The notes under the pieces are model-generated. The model was not told the origin of the DNA. It made no database searches and saw only the letters and a program-made list of their open reading frames with translations. Of a stretch of DNA of 64,000 nucleotides, positions 1-7,842 are shown one piece after another. The stretch covers positions 1-64,000 of the forward strand of contig SVRY01000011.1 of NCBI GenBank assembly GCA_015064585.1. The letters run 5' to 3'. The number at the start of each line of letters is the position of its first letter. The stretch's first letter is position 1. The stretch comes from Oscillospiraceae bacterium. Its GTDB lineage: Bacteria; Bacillota; Clostridia; Oscillospirales; CAG-272. The translations under genes and the position numbers were made by a program.

Positions 1-153
1 AATAAATCTTCAAAAAGGAACTTTTTCCCTTTTACAGCATCATTATACCATAATTTTCACTTCTTGTAAATATCGCATTTTGCCGATTTTCATTTCCATT
101 TATTGTTTATATTATACAATTGTTTTTGCGTTTGTTCCATACATACCTATAAA

Positions 154-182
154 AAGAACCGTCTCACAAAGAAACGGTTCTT
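154..182 (-). terminator. Intrinsic terminator of the degV-family gene
   Basis: A 9-bp perfect stem (AAGAACCGT at 154-162 with ACGGTTCTT at 174-182) follows the DegV-family gene. On the minus strand it is followed by a run of five T. Positions 1-153 are AT-rich and hold no gene that I can see. Confidence 0.8.
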
Positions 183-199
183 ATAATCGTATTTGAATC

Positions 200-1045
200 C
201 TATTTTTTGAAAAACAGCACGCCCAGGCAATGCGGTCCGCAGTGACTGGAAATGGTACATCCGGCAATGGTTTCAATCACCTCGGTAAAAGGATGCAATT
301 CCTTTACCAAAGCAACCGCCTGATCAACGATCTCCTGCGGAACATGCGAATGCGTAATAAAAATTCGATCAAGCTTAATATCTTTTCTGCCTTCCAAGCG
401 TCCTTTGATATAATCGGCAATCGACTTATCCATTTTTCCGCGATACTTATTGCCAACTCCCATTTGACCGTTCTTAACTTCGATCTCGGGACGAAGATGC
501 AACAGGTTTGCACCCAGTGCTGTCAGCGCGGAGCATCTGCCGCCCTTCTTCAAATAATCAAGAGTCTGCAGTACAAAACTAACATCCAACTTTTCACGAA
601 GCAACGTCAGCTTTTGCGCAATCTGCTCTGCCGCCATACCCTCTTCTGCCATTTTAGCAGCTTCAATCACCAAATGACCCGATCCGCTGGAGAGATTCAA
701 GCTGTCGACAGGATATACATTTCCCACTTCCTTTGCCGCAATGCAAGCATTCTGATAGCAGGAAGAAAGATGGGAGGAAAGATTGATATGTACAACACTA
801 TATCCGTCATCCACATATTTTTTGAATACTTGCTCATATTCTCCAATGGAAATTGCCGATGTTTTCGGCAAAGTTCCGTTTTGAGAAACATAGGAGAAAA
901 TATCCTGCGCCTGAATATCCAAGCCATCGCGGTACAATTTATCGCCCAGAGAAACACAAAGAGATACGACCTCTACGTTATATTTTTCATACAACTCGGG
1001 CGTTAAGTCACAGGTCGAATCACATGTAATTTTAATCTTATTCAT
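200..1045 (-). CDS. DegV family protein (fatty-acid-binding)
   Basis: A 281-aa protein matching the DegV/EDD family, which binds a single fatty acid and in Gram-positives can act as FakB, presenting fatty acid to the FakA kinase for phospholipid synthesis. The N-terminus ITCDSTCDLTPEL is the family's nucleotide-like opening. The internal TSAISIGEY and SSGSGHLVIEA segments fit the ligand-binding loops, and TLDYLKKGGR is the usual second-domain motif. The length is normal for the family. It is monocistronic, with its own promoter and terminator. No fakA is in the window, so FakB function is inferred. Confidence 0.93.
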   Translation of the reverse strand: MNKIKITCDSTCDLTPELYEKYNVEVVSLCVSLGDKLYRDGLDIQAQDIFSYVSQNGTLPKTSAISIGEYEQVFKKYVDDGYSVVHINLSSHLSSCYQNACIAAKEVGNVYPVDSLNLSSGSGHLVIEAAKMAEEGMAAEQIAQKLTLLREKLDVSFVLQTLDYLKKGGRCSALTALGANLLHLRPEIEVKNGQMGVGNKYRGKMDKSIADYIKGRLEGRKDIKLDRIFITHSHVPQEIVDQAVALVKELHPFTEVIETIAGCTISSHCGPHCLGVLFFKK

Positions 1046-1122
1046 AGCATCCTCAAAAAATGTTATGGTATAAATTGAATATCGGACAAACTTTTCGCCG
1101 ACTTTTACGCGTATATAAGAAT

Positions 1123-1151
1123 ATTATACATATTCTTTCGAAAGATGTCAA
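1123..1151 (-). promoter_or_regulatory. SigA-type promoter of the degV-family gene
   Basis: On the minus strand TTGACA (1146-1151) and TATAAT (1123-1128) are separated by 17 bp, a perfect consensus. The spacer carries the palindrome CTTTCGAAAG, which could be an operator, though this is only a possibility. Confidence 0.75.
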
Positions 1152-1229
1152 CCTATTTACGGTGTTTTTTCGATATTCCTCACAACAAATCAATGATGAG
1201 GTCTATTTTACCGAATTTCTCTTCCGATA

Positions 1230-1862
1230 TCAATGCATATACGCAACCACACGGTGGATGGGAAAGCCTTTGGCGGAAAAGTTTCGTTCGTATTCGGTTT
1301 GAATATTTCCTTCGTTATACTCAGAGTTGTGCAGATCCCGGCAAATTTCTTCCATTCGAAATCCCGCCGCCGCAAATTCTTCCAAGGAAAAATCAAAAAG
1401 TCCCGCATTATCGGTCTTAAATACGATCTTACCATCATCCGAAAGCAGTTCTCTGTACAGCGCTAAAAAATTTCTGTGGGTCAAGCGTCGCTTTGCGTAA
1501 CCTTTTTTGGGCCAAGGATCGGAAAAATTCAAATACAAGGTATCTACTTCACCTTTTTGGAACAAATTTGGCAAAAGCAGCTCTGCATTTCCCACCACGA
1601 AGTGCAGGTTATCGCATCCTGCTGCCTTTGCCTTTTCCATGGCAACCACTGCCACATCGGAAGAACGCTCGATGGCAATAAAAGGGATATCGGTTCTTTG
1701 GGAGGCTTCTATGGCAAAATCGCCCTTGCCGCAACCGATTTCCAGTTGGCAGGCAGAGCCTTTATCTTTCAAAAAATTCTCAATTTCGGCGCGGTCAGTG
1801 AACAAAAGATCCGCGCAAGCCGCAATTCTTTCGGCTCCGTGCTTTTTTTTTCGCATTCTCAT
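1230..1862 (-). CDS. trmB: tRNA (guanine-N7-)-methyltransferase
   Basis: This enzyme uses SAM to form m7G46 in the tRNA variable loop. At 210 aa it is of typical length. LEIGCGKGDFAIEAS is the SAM-binding motif I, followed by FIAIERSSDVAVVAMEKA. The family signature NFSDPWPKKGYAKRRLTH is complete. The reading frame extends 28 codons further upstream, but the extension is unlike the family. The ATG at 1862 gives the usual MRMRKKK start, although its Shine-Dalgarno is weak. It is transcribed divergently from the DUF1700 gene. Confidence 0.95.
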   Translation of the reverse strand: MRMRKKKHGAERIAACADLLFTDRAEIENFLKDKGSACQLEIGCGKGDFAIEASQRTDIPFIAIERSSDVAVVAMEKAKAAGCDNLHFVVGNAELLLPNLFQKGEVDTLYLNFSDPWPKKGYAKRRLTHRNFLALYRELLSDDGKIVFKTDNAGLFDFSLEEFAAAGFRMEEICRDLHNSEYNEGNIQTEYERNFSAKGFPIHRVVAYMH

Positions 1863-1934
1863 ATTGAAAAACACCAAACTTTCTGATATAATGGAGTACA
1901 CGGTGTGGTCATATGCCGCCGCACCGATATTGAC

Positions 1935-1962
1935 ATTATAACACATATTTCAGAATTATCAA
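1935..1962 (-). promoter_or_regulatory. Likely trmB promoter
   Basis: On the minus strand TTGATA (1957-1962) and TATAAT (1935-1940) are 16 bp apart, placing the start point about 65 nt before the trmB ATG at 1862. This supports the shorter trmB start. Confidence 0.55.
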
Positions 1963-1993
1963 GAGTTTTTTGGCAAAAGGAGTAACGATACAT

Positions 1994-2908
1994 ATGGATC
2001 TGCAAAAATACTTTGCATCCCTTGGCGAAGCATTGGTTGCGGGCGGCATGCCGAAAGCGCAAAGCGAAGCATATTGCAAGCGTCTTTCTGCCATGCTTGA
2101 GAGTCTTGACGAAAATACACGGCAAGAAAAGCTGGCAAATTACGGTTCCCCCGAGGATCTGGCAAAAAGGGTGCTTTCCATTTCCGACAAACAAAAAGCC
2201 GAATCGCGGACAGATGCCGATCATAAAAAAGCCTCCGACGATACCGAGAACAAAAATCCTTCGCTTGAACATACAGTGAACGTAAGCCGCGATAACCGCA
2301 AGGCAATGCCAAAAATGGATGCTACCAAACCCATCCCTGTAGTTCACACAAATGAAAGCACCGTCGGCAGCAAAACCCAAAACATACAAGTTGCCTCCGC
2401 CCCGGAACGTGAGCCTGCCGCCGCATCCGCGAAACCTACGGTATCGGTCGCGGAAAAATCCGAGGAGAATAAAAAGCCTATCTCCAAACGCGGCATGCAG
2501 ATATTCTGGTGGACTGCGGGACTGTCCAGTCCTATCACCCTGTTTTTGCTTGGCTGCGTGGCAGGACTGTTTTTGCTTGGCTATCTGGCAATTTTGTTTA
2601 CAGCGGTATTTATGATCGTCGCTGTTACGGTCACTGTTGTTTTGGGCATTCTCTTGGCGCTTGTCTGCCTGGCTTTCGGCGTAGTGAAAATGCTTCCCGG
2701 CACAGATGCCTTTTTCATAGGTCTGTACGAATTTGGTCTGGGTATGATACTGGTAGGCGGCACCATTGTTTTCCCCATTCTGGAATACCATTGCGCCACC
2801 CTTCTCATGCCCTATGTTGCCAAAAAATTCACCGTATTTTTGCGTTTTACCATCCGTCAGATCAAGCGCTTGGTCATCTATTTGTATGACCTTTGCCGCA
2901 ATCTGTAA
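1994..2908 (+). CDS. DUF1700 (HAAS-like) membrane protein
   Basis: A 304-aa protein. The N-terminal ~75 residues resemble the DUF1700/HAAS domain, with the KYFASLGEAL opening and a helical repeat ending YGSPEDLAKRVL. A low-complexity linker rich in Ala, Lys and Pro follows, then several hydrophobic segments at about residues 175-235. A TTG lies 24 nt upstream in frame, but AAAAGGAG at 1975-1982 places the start at ATG 1994. Such proteins usually sit between a PadR regulator and a DUF4097 protein. Here the second partner follows directly, but no PadR gene is present. Its role in envelope signalling is inferred. Confidence 0.75.
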   Translation: MDLQKYFASLGEALVAGGMPKAQSEAYCKRLSAMLESLDENTRQEKLANYGSPEDLAKRVLSISDKQKAESRTDADHKKASDDTENKNPSLEHTVNVSRDNRKAMPKMDATKPIPVVHTNESTVGSKTQNIQVASAPEREPAAASAKPTVSVAEKSEENKKPISKRGMQIFWWTAGLSSPITLFLLGCVAGLFLLGYLAILFTAVFMIVAVTVTVVLGILLALVCLAFGVVKMLPGTDAFFIGLYEFGLGMILVGGTIVFPILEYHCATLLMPYVAKKFTVFLRFTIRQIKRLVIYLYDLCRNL

Positions 2909-2922
2909 GAAAGGAGCGAAAC

Positions 2923-3816
2923 ATGAAAATAACTTCTGTTATCTTTCTCGTCGTCGGCATTGTCATTTCCATCACAGGCTATATTCTCTGCAGTATTGCC
3001 GAGGGTATTGCAAAAGATGCGGGTGAATATGACCAGCTCTTTGAATACAGTTACGACGATGAGGGAAACATAGTCAACGAATTCGGTTTTTCCAAAGACG
3101 CCATGGTCGAGATTGACGAAGACGGCAATGAGATCAAAAAAAGCGCTGTGCGCAAAACCTCGTTGATCTTTAAAGATACCGATATTTTGGTTTTAGGCGG
3201 TGCAGAACGCTCCCGTGTTGTATTCCAAAACATGATGGAGGGGCGCTACACCTACCACATCAGCAACAACGCTCTGTATATGACCAACCAACCTGCTATC
3301 ACAGACATCCTGCAGTCCGAAGGCTTGCGATTTGACGGGCTTCGCAAATTTTTAAACATGAGCAAATACAATGGCGAACCCAAAGTCATTTTGTATATTT
3401 CCGATGCCGATGACCTCAAGCAGTACGACTTTGAGTTGACAAACTGTACTCTGCAAATGGTAAACATTGTGGGTTCTTACGATATGCGTCTAACTGCCAC
3501 AGATTCCACCATTTCCATGACCAACTGCACCACAGCCTCCACCATGCGTCTTGATCTAACCAATTGCAATACCACCCTTGAAACTGTAGATTATACCGAG
3601 CTTTTGATCCAAGGATCGGGCGGCGAACTGCGCTATGACGATACCGCCATTGCCTACCTGTTCCGTTACGACATCTCTTCCGAAGGCGGCAGTTTAAACT
3701 TGAACGGTATTGACCAAGAGCTTCCCAGTTACACAGCAAACCTATCAGGCGAAGATTTCCATTCCATGTCTTTGCACATGACAGGCACAAAACTCACCAT
3801 TCTCTGCAGCGGTTAA
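2923..3816 (+). CDS. Membrane-anchored adhesin-like protein (DUF4097-like)
   Basis: A 297-aa protein with an N-terminal hydrophobic anchor (residues ~3-25, SVIFLVVGIVISITGYIL) and an extracytoplasmic part rich in Asp, Asn, Thr and Ser. Repeated short strands such as TDSTISMTNCTTASTM and LDLTNCNTTLE suggest a beta-helix or beta-sandwich of the DUF4097 type. The GAAAGGAG site at the end of the DUF1700 gene sets the start at 2923, 14 bp after that gene's stop, so the two are co-transcribed. The function is not known. Confidence 0.6.
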   Translation: MKITSVIFLVVGIVISITGYILCSIAEGIAKDAGEYDQLFEYSYDDEGNIVNEFGFSKDAMVEIDEDGNEIKKSAVRKTSLIFKDTDILVLGGAERSRVVFQNMMEGRYTYHISNNALYMTNQPAITDILQSEGLRFDGLRKFLNMSKYNGEPKVILYISDADDLKQYDFELTNCTLQMVNIVGSYDMRLTATDSTISMTNCTTASTMRLDLTNCNTTLETVDYTELLIQGSGGELRYDDTAIAYLFRYDISSEGGSLNLNGIDQELPSYTANLSGEDFHSMSLHMTGTKLTILCSG

Positions 3817-3854
3817 ATTTTTGCATATAATATCACTTCCTGTGCATACTACAA

Positions 3855-3887
3855 GTGTTCTCACTTGTCTAGAACAAGCAAGAACAC
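3855..3887. repeat. Hairpin between the adhesin-like and DUF378 genes
   Basis: Two nested arms pair (GTGTTCT/AGAACAC and CTTGT/ACAAG) around a 5-nt loop, with one small internal loop. No T tract follows, so it may be a leader or processing element rather than a terminator. Confidence 0.5.
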
Positions 3888-3917
3888 AAAAACTATCTAG
3901 GAAAGGATATATATTGT

Positions 3918-4133
3918 ATGCTTGACAGGCTTGCACTCATTCTCACCATCATCGGCGGTCTTAACTGGGGCGGTATCGGTCTGTTCCGTTTTGACACAGT
4001 CGCATGGCTTTGCGGCGGTCAGACCTCCATCGTTGCCCGCATTATCTATACCGTGGTGGCGATTTCCGCACTTTGGTGCATTTCCCTCCTTGTCCGTGAA
4101 AGAAACGAGATCTTTGAATCCTCCGGCAAGTAA
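3918..4133 (+). CDS. DUF378 small membrane protein (YuzA-like)
   Basis: A 71-aa protein with two predicted membrane helices. The family hallmark GGLNWGG (residues 13-19) is intact, followed by a second helix (IVARIIYTVVAISALWCISLLV). The length and pattern fit DUF378/YuzA. The function of this family is not established. A strong terminator follows at 4151-4202. Confidence 0.85.
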   Translation: MLDRLALILTIIGGLNWGGIGLFRFDTVAWLCGGQTSIVARIIYTVVAISALWCISLLVRERNEIFESSGK

Positions 4134-4150
4134 ATTCATCTCAAATTGAC

Positions 4151-4202
4151 ATAATCCCCTGAATGCAGATATACCTGTCGGTATTTGCAATCAGGGGATT
4201 AT
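4151..4202. terminator. Long terminator-like hairpin
   Basis: An outer stem ATAATCCCCTGA (4151-4162) pairs with TCAGGGGATTAT (4191-4202). The interior (TGCAGATATACC against GGTATTTGCA) continues the stem almost to the tip. It lies between convergent genes and may serve both. Confidence 0.75.
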
Positions 4203-4224
4203 TGTTTTGGATATGTATTTTTGT

Positions 4225-4986
4225 TTACTGGAACGAAATATCCAGCTTGCTGAATTTTTCAAACAAAAGTTCATCATCCGAGGGAAAATCCGCCGCCGCT
4301 TCAATTTTTTTGCGAATACCCAGCATTTTTTCGTCTGTTTCGCATATAGTTTGGGCGCACTCCTTTAATTCTTCGGATATTGCCTCTTGATCGGGAATTT
4401 CCTGTTTGTATTTCATTTGATGCTCAAGGCTCGCCCAAAAGTCCATGGCAATGGTGCGTATTTGCACCTCCACCTTCATATCCTTCTTTTGTTTGGCGAA
4501 ATATACAGGAACTATGACGATCAAATGCAGGCTTCGGTAACCGTTTGGCTTTGGATTTTCAATATAGTCCTTTTTGGAGATCAGCGTAATATCATCCTGC
4601 TTTAAAAAAGCATCGGCAATCAGATAAATATCATCAATATACGGGCAAACGACCCGTACCCCCGCCACATCATGAACATTCTCTTCTATATTTTTCAGCG
4701 TAAACGGAATGTTTCGCTTGATCATTTTATCGGCAATGGCAGAGCTTTTTTTGAGTCTTGTTGTAATGGTACTGATGGGATTGCGCCGATAGCGCGCATT
4801 AAACTCTGTATTCAGAACATCAAATTTTGTACGTACTTCCTTAATGGCACAGGCATACATCATCATCAATTCCTTGTAACCCACCATTTTTTCCATTATC
4901 TGTTTAGCACTGTTATATAAAAAATCGGAAGCGTTTACCATTTCCTCGCTTTGAAAAACCTTTATGATATCTCTATCCATATTCAT
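4225..4986 (-). CDS. RelA/SpoT-domain small alarmone synthetase (GTP pyrophosphokinase family)
   Basis: A 253-aa single-domain protein with only the synthetase (RelA_SpoT) domain. There is no HD hydrolase, TGS or ACT part, as in YjbM/YwaC-type enzymes that make (p)ppGpp from ATP and GDP/GTP. The key motifs are RLKKSSAIADKM, DVAGVRVVCPYIDDIY, KPNGYRSLHLI and the catalytic EVQIRT, then DFWASLEHQMKYK. I chose ATG 4986 because AAGGAAA lies just upstream. A second paralogue lies at 17010-17663. It is unknown whether a long bifunctional Rel exists elsewhere in the genome. Confidence 0.9.
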   Translation of the reverse strand: MNMDRDIIKVFQSEEMVNASDFLYNSAKQIMEKMVGYKELMMMYACAIKEVRTKFDVLNTEFNARYRRNPISTITTRLKKSSAIADKMIKRNIPFTLKNIEENVHDVAGVRVVCPYIDDIYLIADAFLKQDDITLISKKDYIENPKPNGYRSLHLIVIVPVYFAKQKKDMKVEVQIRTIAMDFWASLEHQMKYKQEIPDQEAISEELKECAQTICETDEKMLGIRKKIEAAADFPSDDELLFEKFSKLDISFQ

Positions 4987-5176
4987 TATTCTTTCATTTC
5001 CTTTCTTTACACTTTTAGAGAACAAACACATTTTAGCAAATAATTATGTATATTTTACAAAGCTTATATTTCCAAATTGTTAAATTGATTCGAAACAAAA
5101 AATCAACCAAAACTCCCAAAGCCTTGATTGATTCTTGTTCTGAAACTGTCCGTAGGGGGGGAATGATGGATCGTAA

Positions 5177-5812
5177 TTATTCATCATCCTCGATATTCTT
5201 TTTGGTCACCGCCACTTTGCGAATTTTAACATCGGTTCCTTTGATTGCCTTGATCACGTTCTCAAAATGCATGATCATGATCAAAATTGCAGGAGCGGAC
5301 GCTAACAGAACCATGAGTAAACTCTGGGAATCGTACGCAACGTAAGCAACAAACACAATCGATGCGAAATAAGGCATAATAAAGCTGTAATTAACGATCA
5401 GCATCAAGATCGTACCGACCCCCAATACGAAAGCAAGTAACCACGGTTCGTACGCCATGATCAGTCCGCCAAAGGCAGCAAGCCCTTTGCCGCCTTTAAA
5501 TTTCATATAAAAGGGATAAATGTGACCGAGTATTGCCGCAATGCCGGCAAGCATTCCAACGTACGCCACATCAGGAAAAAAGTATTCCGCAAGTCTTGCG
5601 GCGGCAAAAGCCTTTCCAATGTCAAAAGCCATTACCAAAACACCGAATGCCTTTCCAAAATGCAGCATAACATTGGACGCACCCAGATTTCCCGTTCCGC
5701 TGTTTCTCAGATTCTTATTTTTCAGTTTCGAGATCAATGCAGCGGGACTCAGCGTACCCAGCAAATACCCCATCAAAATGCCCACTGCAATTCCAATCAT
5801 TGTTTCTTTCAT
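5177..5812 (-). CDS. plsY: Glycerol-3-phosphate acyltransferase PlsY
   Basis: An integral membrane acyltransferase that moves acyl groups from acyl-phosphate to glycerol-3-phosphate, the first step of phospholipid synthesis. It has 211 aa and at least five hydrophobic segments. The three PlsY motifs are recognisable: LLGTLSPAALISK, RNSGTGNLGASNVML (family SGNxGATN-like) and HIYPFYMKFKGGKGLA. AGGAGAG precedes the ATG. The C-terminus has a short charged tail ending NIEDDE. Confidence 0.94.
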   Translation of the reverse strand: MKETMIGIAVGILMGYLLGTLSPAALISKLKNKNLRNSGTGNLGASNVMLHFGKAFGVLVMAFDIGKAFAAARLAEYFFPDVAYVGMLAGIAAILGHIYPFYMKFKGGKGLAAFGGLIMAYEPWLLAFVLGVGTILMLIVNYSFIMPYFASIVFVAYVAYDSQSLLMVLLASAPAILIMIMHFENVIKAIKGTDVKIRKVAVTKKNIEDDE

Positions 5813-5857
5813 AGTCTCTCCTCATACAATAGAAATCTTTTGCCTCTTACACATTCT

Positions 5858-5885
5858 ATTATACAAATTTTTTGCATTCTTGCAA
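5858..5885 (-). promoter_or_regulatory. Likely plsY promoter
   Basis: On the minus strand TTGCAA (5880-5885), a 16-bp spacer and TATAAT (5858-5863) give a start point about 40 nt before the plsY ATG. Confidence 0.5.
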
Positions 5886-5985
5886 TACTGTTTTACACTA
5901 CATAAAAAAATTTTTAATGCTTCCGAATTGTTAAACACAAAAACACGCACAGAAAGCAAAATGTGTGGATTTACGGCAAAATATC

Positions 5986-6014
5986 TTGCTATTTTAGATG
6001 ATTGATGTTATAAT
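5986..6014 (+). promoter_or_regulatory. Likely promoter of the ABC exporter operon
   Basis: TTGCTA (5986-5991), 17 bp, then TATAAT (6009-6014), about 40 nt upstream of the first ABC gene. Confidence 0.6.
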
Positions 6015-6051
6015 ATAAAGGTTTCATTTGTGAACGGAAAGGAAGGATATC

Positions 6052-7842
6052 ATGCTATTCGGAAAGCATATCAACCGTTATTATCTGAAATATGCACCGT
6101 GGCTGATCTTCGGCGTTTTTTCGCTGATTCTGGTCGACTACATGCAGCTAAAACTACCCGAGATATACAAACTGGTAGTCAATGGGCTCAATGACGGATT
6201 TGTCATAATAGACGGAAAAGAGGTCATATTCAATACTGATTTTCTGTTGGACGAAATTTGTCTGCCCATGCTGTTTATCATACTCTTTTTGGTACTGGGA
6301 CGCTTTTTATGGCGTATCTGTTTCTTTGGTTCTGCCATTCGTGTGGAAACCGATCTGCGCGGCAAAATGTTTGACCGCTGTAAAGATCTATCCCAACAGT
6401 ACTACCAAGTGAATAAAGTGGGCAATCTCATGTCCCTTTTCACAAACGATTTGGAAACCGTACAGGACTGCTTCGGCTCGGGCATACTGATGTTCTTTGA
6501 TGCCGCACTGCTGGGGGTGCTTGCCATCGGAAAAATGGCAAATATGAACCCCATGCTCACTCTGCTTTGTATTTTGCCTATGATCCTGCTGTTGACCGCC
6601 AGCCTCATCGTGGGAAGATATATGACCCTAAAATGGAAGGCTCGTCAAGCGGCATTCTCCGATCTTTCGGATTTTTCTCAAGAAAGTTTTGCCGGCATTG
6701 CCGTGGTCAAAGCCTTTGTCAAGGAAACACTGGAGTTATCGGCATTTCGCAAGATCAATCAAAACAACGAAGAAACCAATGTGGCATATACCCGTCTTTC
6801 GGTCTGTTTGAATATCACAGTAACCCTGCTTGTAGAATCGGTGATCTGCGTTATTCTGGGCTACGGCGGCTATCTGGTATATATAGGGCGCTTTAATCCC
6901 GGACAACTGGTGGAATTCATCGGTTATTTCACTTCCATCGTATGGCCTGTCATGGCAGTTTCTCAGCTCATTGAGATTCGCTCCCGCGGCAAAGCATCTC
7001 TACAACGTATCAGCGTATTACTGGATGCCAAACCCGATGTTTGCGACCGCGAGCATACTGTTGATCCGCACACTATAAAAGGAAACATTGAGTTTAAAGA
7101 TCTCACCTTCCGTTACCCCGACGGCGGTCCCGATGTACTGAAAAATATTTCTTTTTCCATCAAAGCAGGTGAAAATGTGGGGATTGTAGGACGCACAGGC
7201 GCCGGCAAGACCACCCTTGTGGATCTGATTCTGCGCACCTACAATGTACCCGATAATACGGTATTTTTGGATGGATACGACATCAATACCCTGCCCATTA
7301 CCAAAGTGCGTCAAAGTTGTGCCTATGTTCCGCAGGACAATTTTCTGTTCAGCGACACCATTGAACGTAATATCACCTTTGGTACCGACGGATTCACCCA
7401 TGCGGATGTGGAAAAAGCCGCCCGTCTTTCGGATATTCACAGTAATATCATGGAATTTGCAAAAGGATATGACACCGTGCTTGGCGAACGGGGTGTAACC
7501 GTTTCGGGCGGTCAGAAGCAACGCATTTCCATCGCCAGAGCCCTTGCCAAAAATGCCCCCATTCTGATTTTGGACGACTCCGTTTCGGCGGTGGATGTCA
7601 AGACTGAAAAAACAATTCTTGAAAACTTGAGAAATCTGCGTCAAGGCAAAACCACCATCCTCATTGCACACCGTATCTCCACCATTGAAAAAATGGACAA
7701 GATCCTCTTCTTTGACGACAGTCAGCTAATCGCGGCAGGCACACACACAGAATTATATCATACCTGTCCGTCCTACCGCAACATGGTAGATCTGCAAAAG
7801 TTGGATGATCTGGAAGGAAAGGAGGGCACAAACCATGCGTGA
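6052..7842 (+). CDS. ABC exporter subunit, transmembrane-ATPase half-transporter (first of pair)
   Basis: A 596-aa half-transporter with an N-terminal six-helix exporter domain (~1-320) and a C-terminal ATPase (~340-590). Visible motifs are Walker A GRTGAGKTT, Q-loop YVPQDNF, signature VSGGQKQR, Walker B ILILDDSVSAVD and the H-loop IAHRIS. Walker B ends in Asp (ILDD) where the catalytic Glu normally lies. This is the usual sign of the degenerate site in heterodimeric exporters such as LmrCD/TM287-288. The next gene, which overlaps it by 8 bp, carries ILDEAT and so supplies the competent site. The substrate (drug or lipid) cannot be told. Confidence 0.93.
   Translation: MLFGKHINRYYLKYAPWLIFGVFSLILVDYMQLKLPEIYKLVVNGLNDGFVIIDGKEVIFNTDFLLDEICLPMLFIILFLVLGRFLWRICFFGSAIRVETDLRGKMFDRCKDLSQQYYQVNKVGNLMSLFTNDLETVQDCFGSGILMFFDAALLGVLAIGKMANMNPMLTLLCILPMILLLTASLIVGRYMTLKWKARQAAFSDLSDFSQESFAGIAVVKAFVKETLELSAFRKINQNNEETNVAYTRLSVCLNITVTLLVESVICVILGYGGYLVYIGRFNPGQLVEFIGYFTSIVWPVMAVSQLIEIRSRGKASLQRISVLLDAKPDVCDREHTVDPHTIKGNIEFKDLTFRYPDGGPDVLKNISFSIKAGENVGIVGRTGAGKTTLVDLILRTYNVPDNTVFLDGYDINTLPITKVRQSCAYVPQDNFLFSDTIERNITFGTDGFTHADVEKAARLSDIHSNIMEFAKGYDTVLGERGVTVSGGQKQRISIARALAKNAPILILDDSVSAVDVKTEKTILENLRNLRQGKTTILIAHRISTIEKMDKILFFDDSQLIAAGTHTELYHTCPSYRNMVDLQKLDDLEGKEGTNHA

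Noticed and set aside
1859-2791. A 310-codon minus-strand frame
   Set aside because: It is antisense to the DUF1700-like gene, which has a clear ribosome site and membrane pattern. The peptide is low-complexity without a family.
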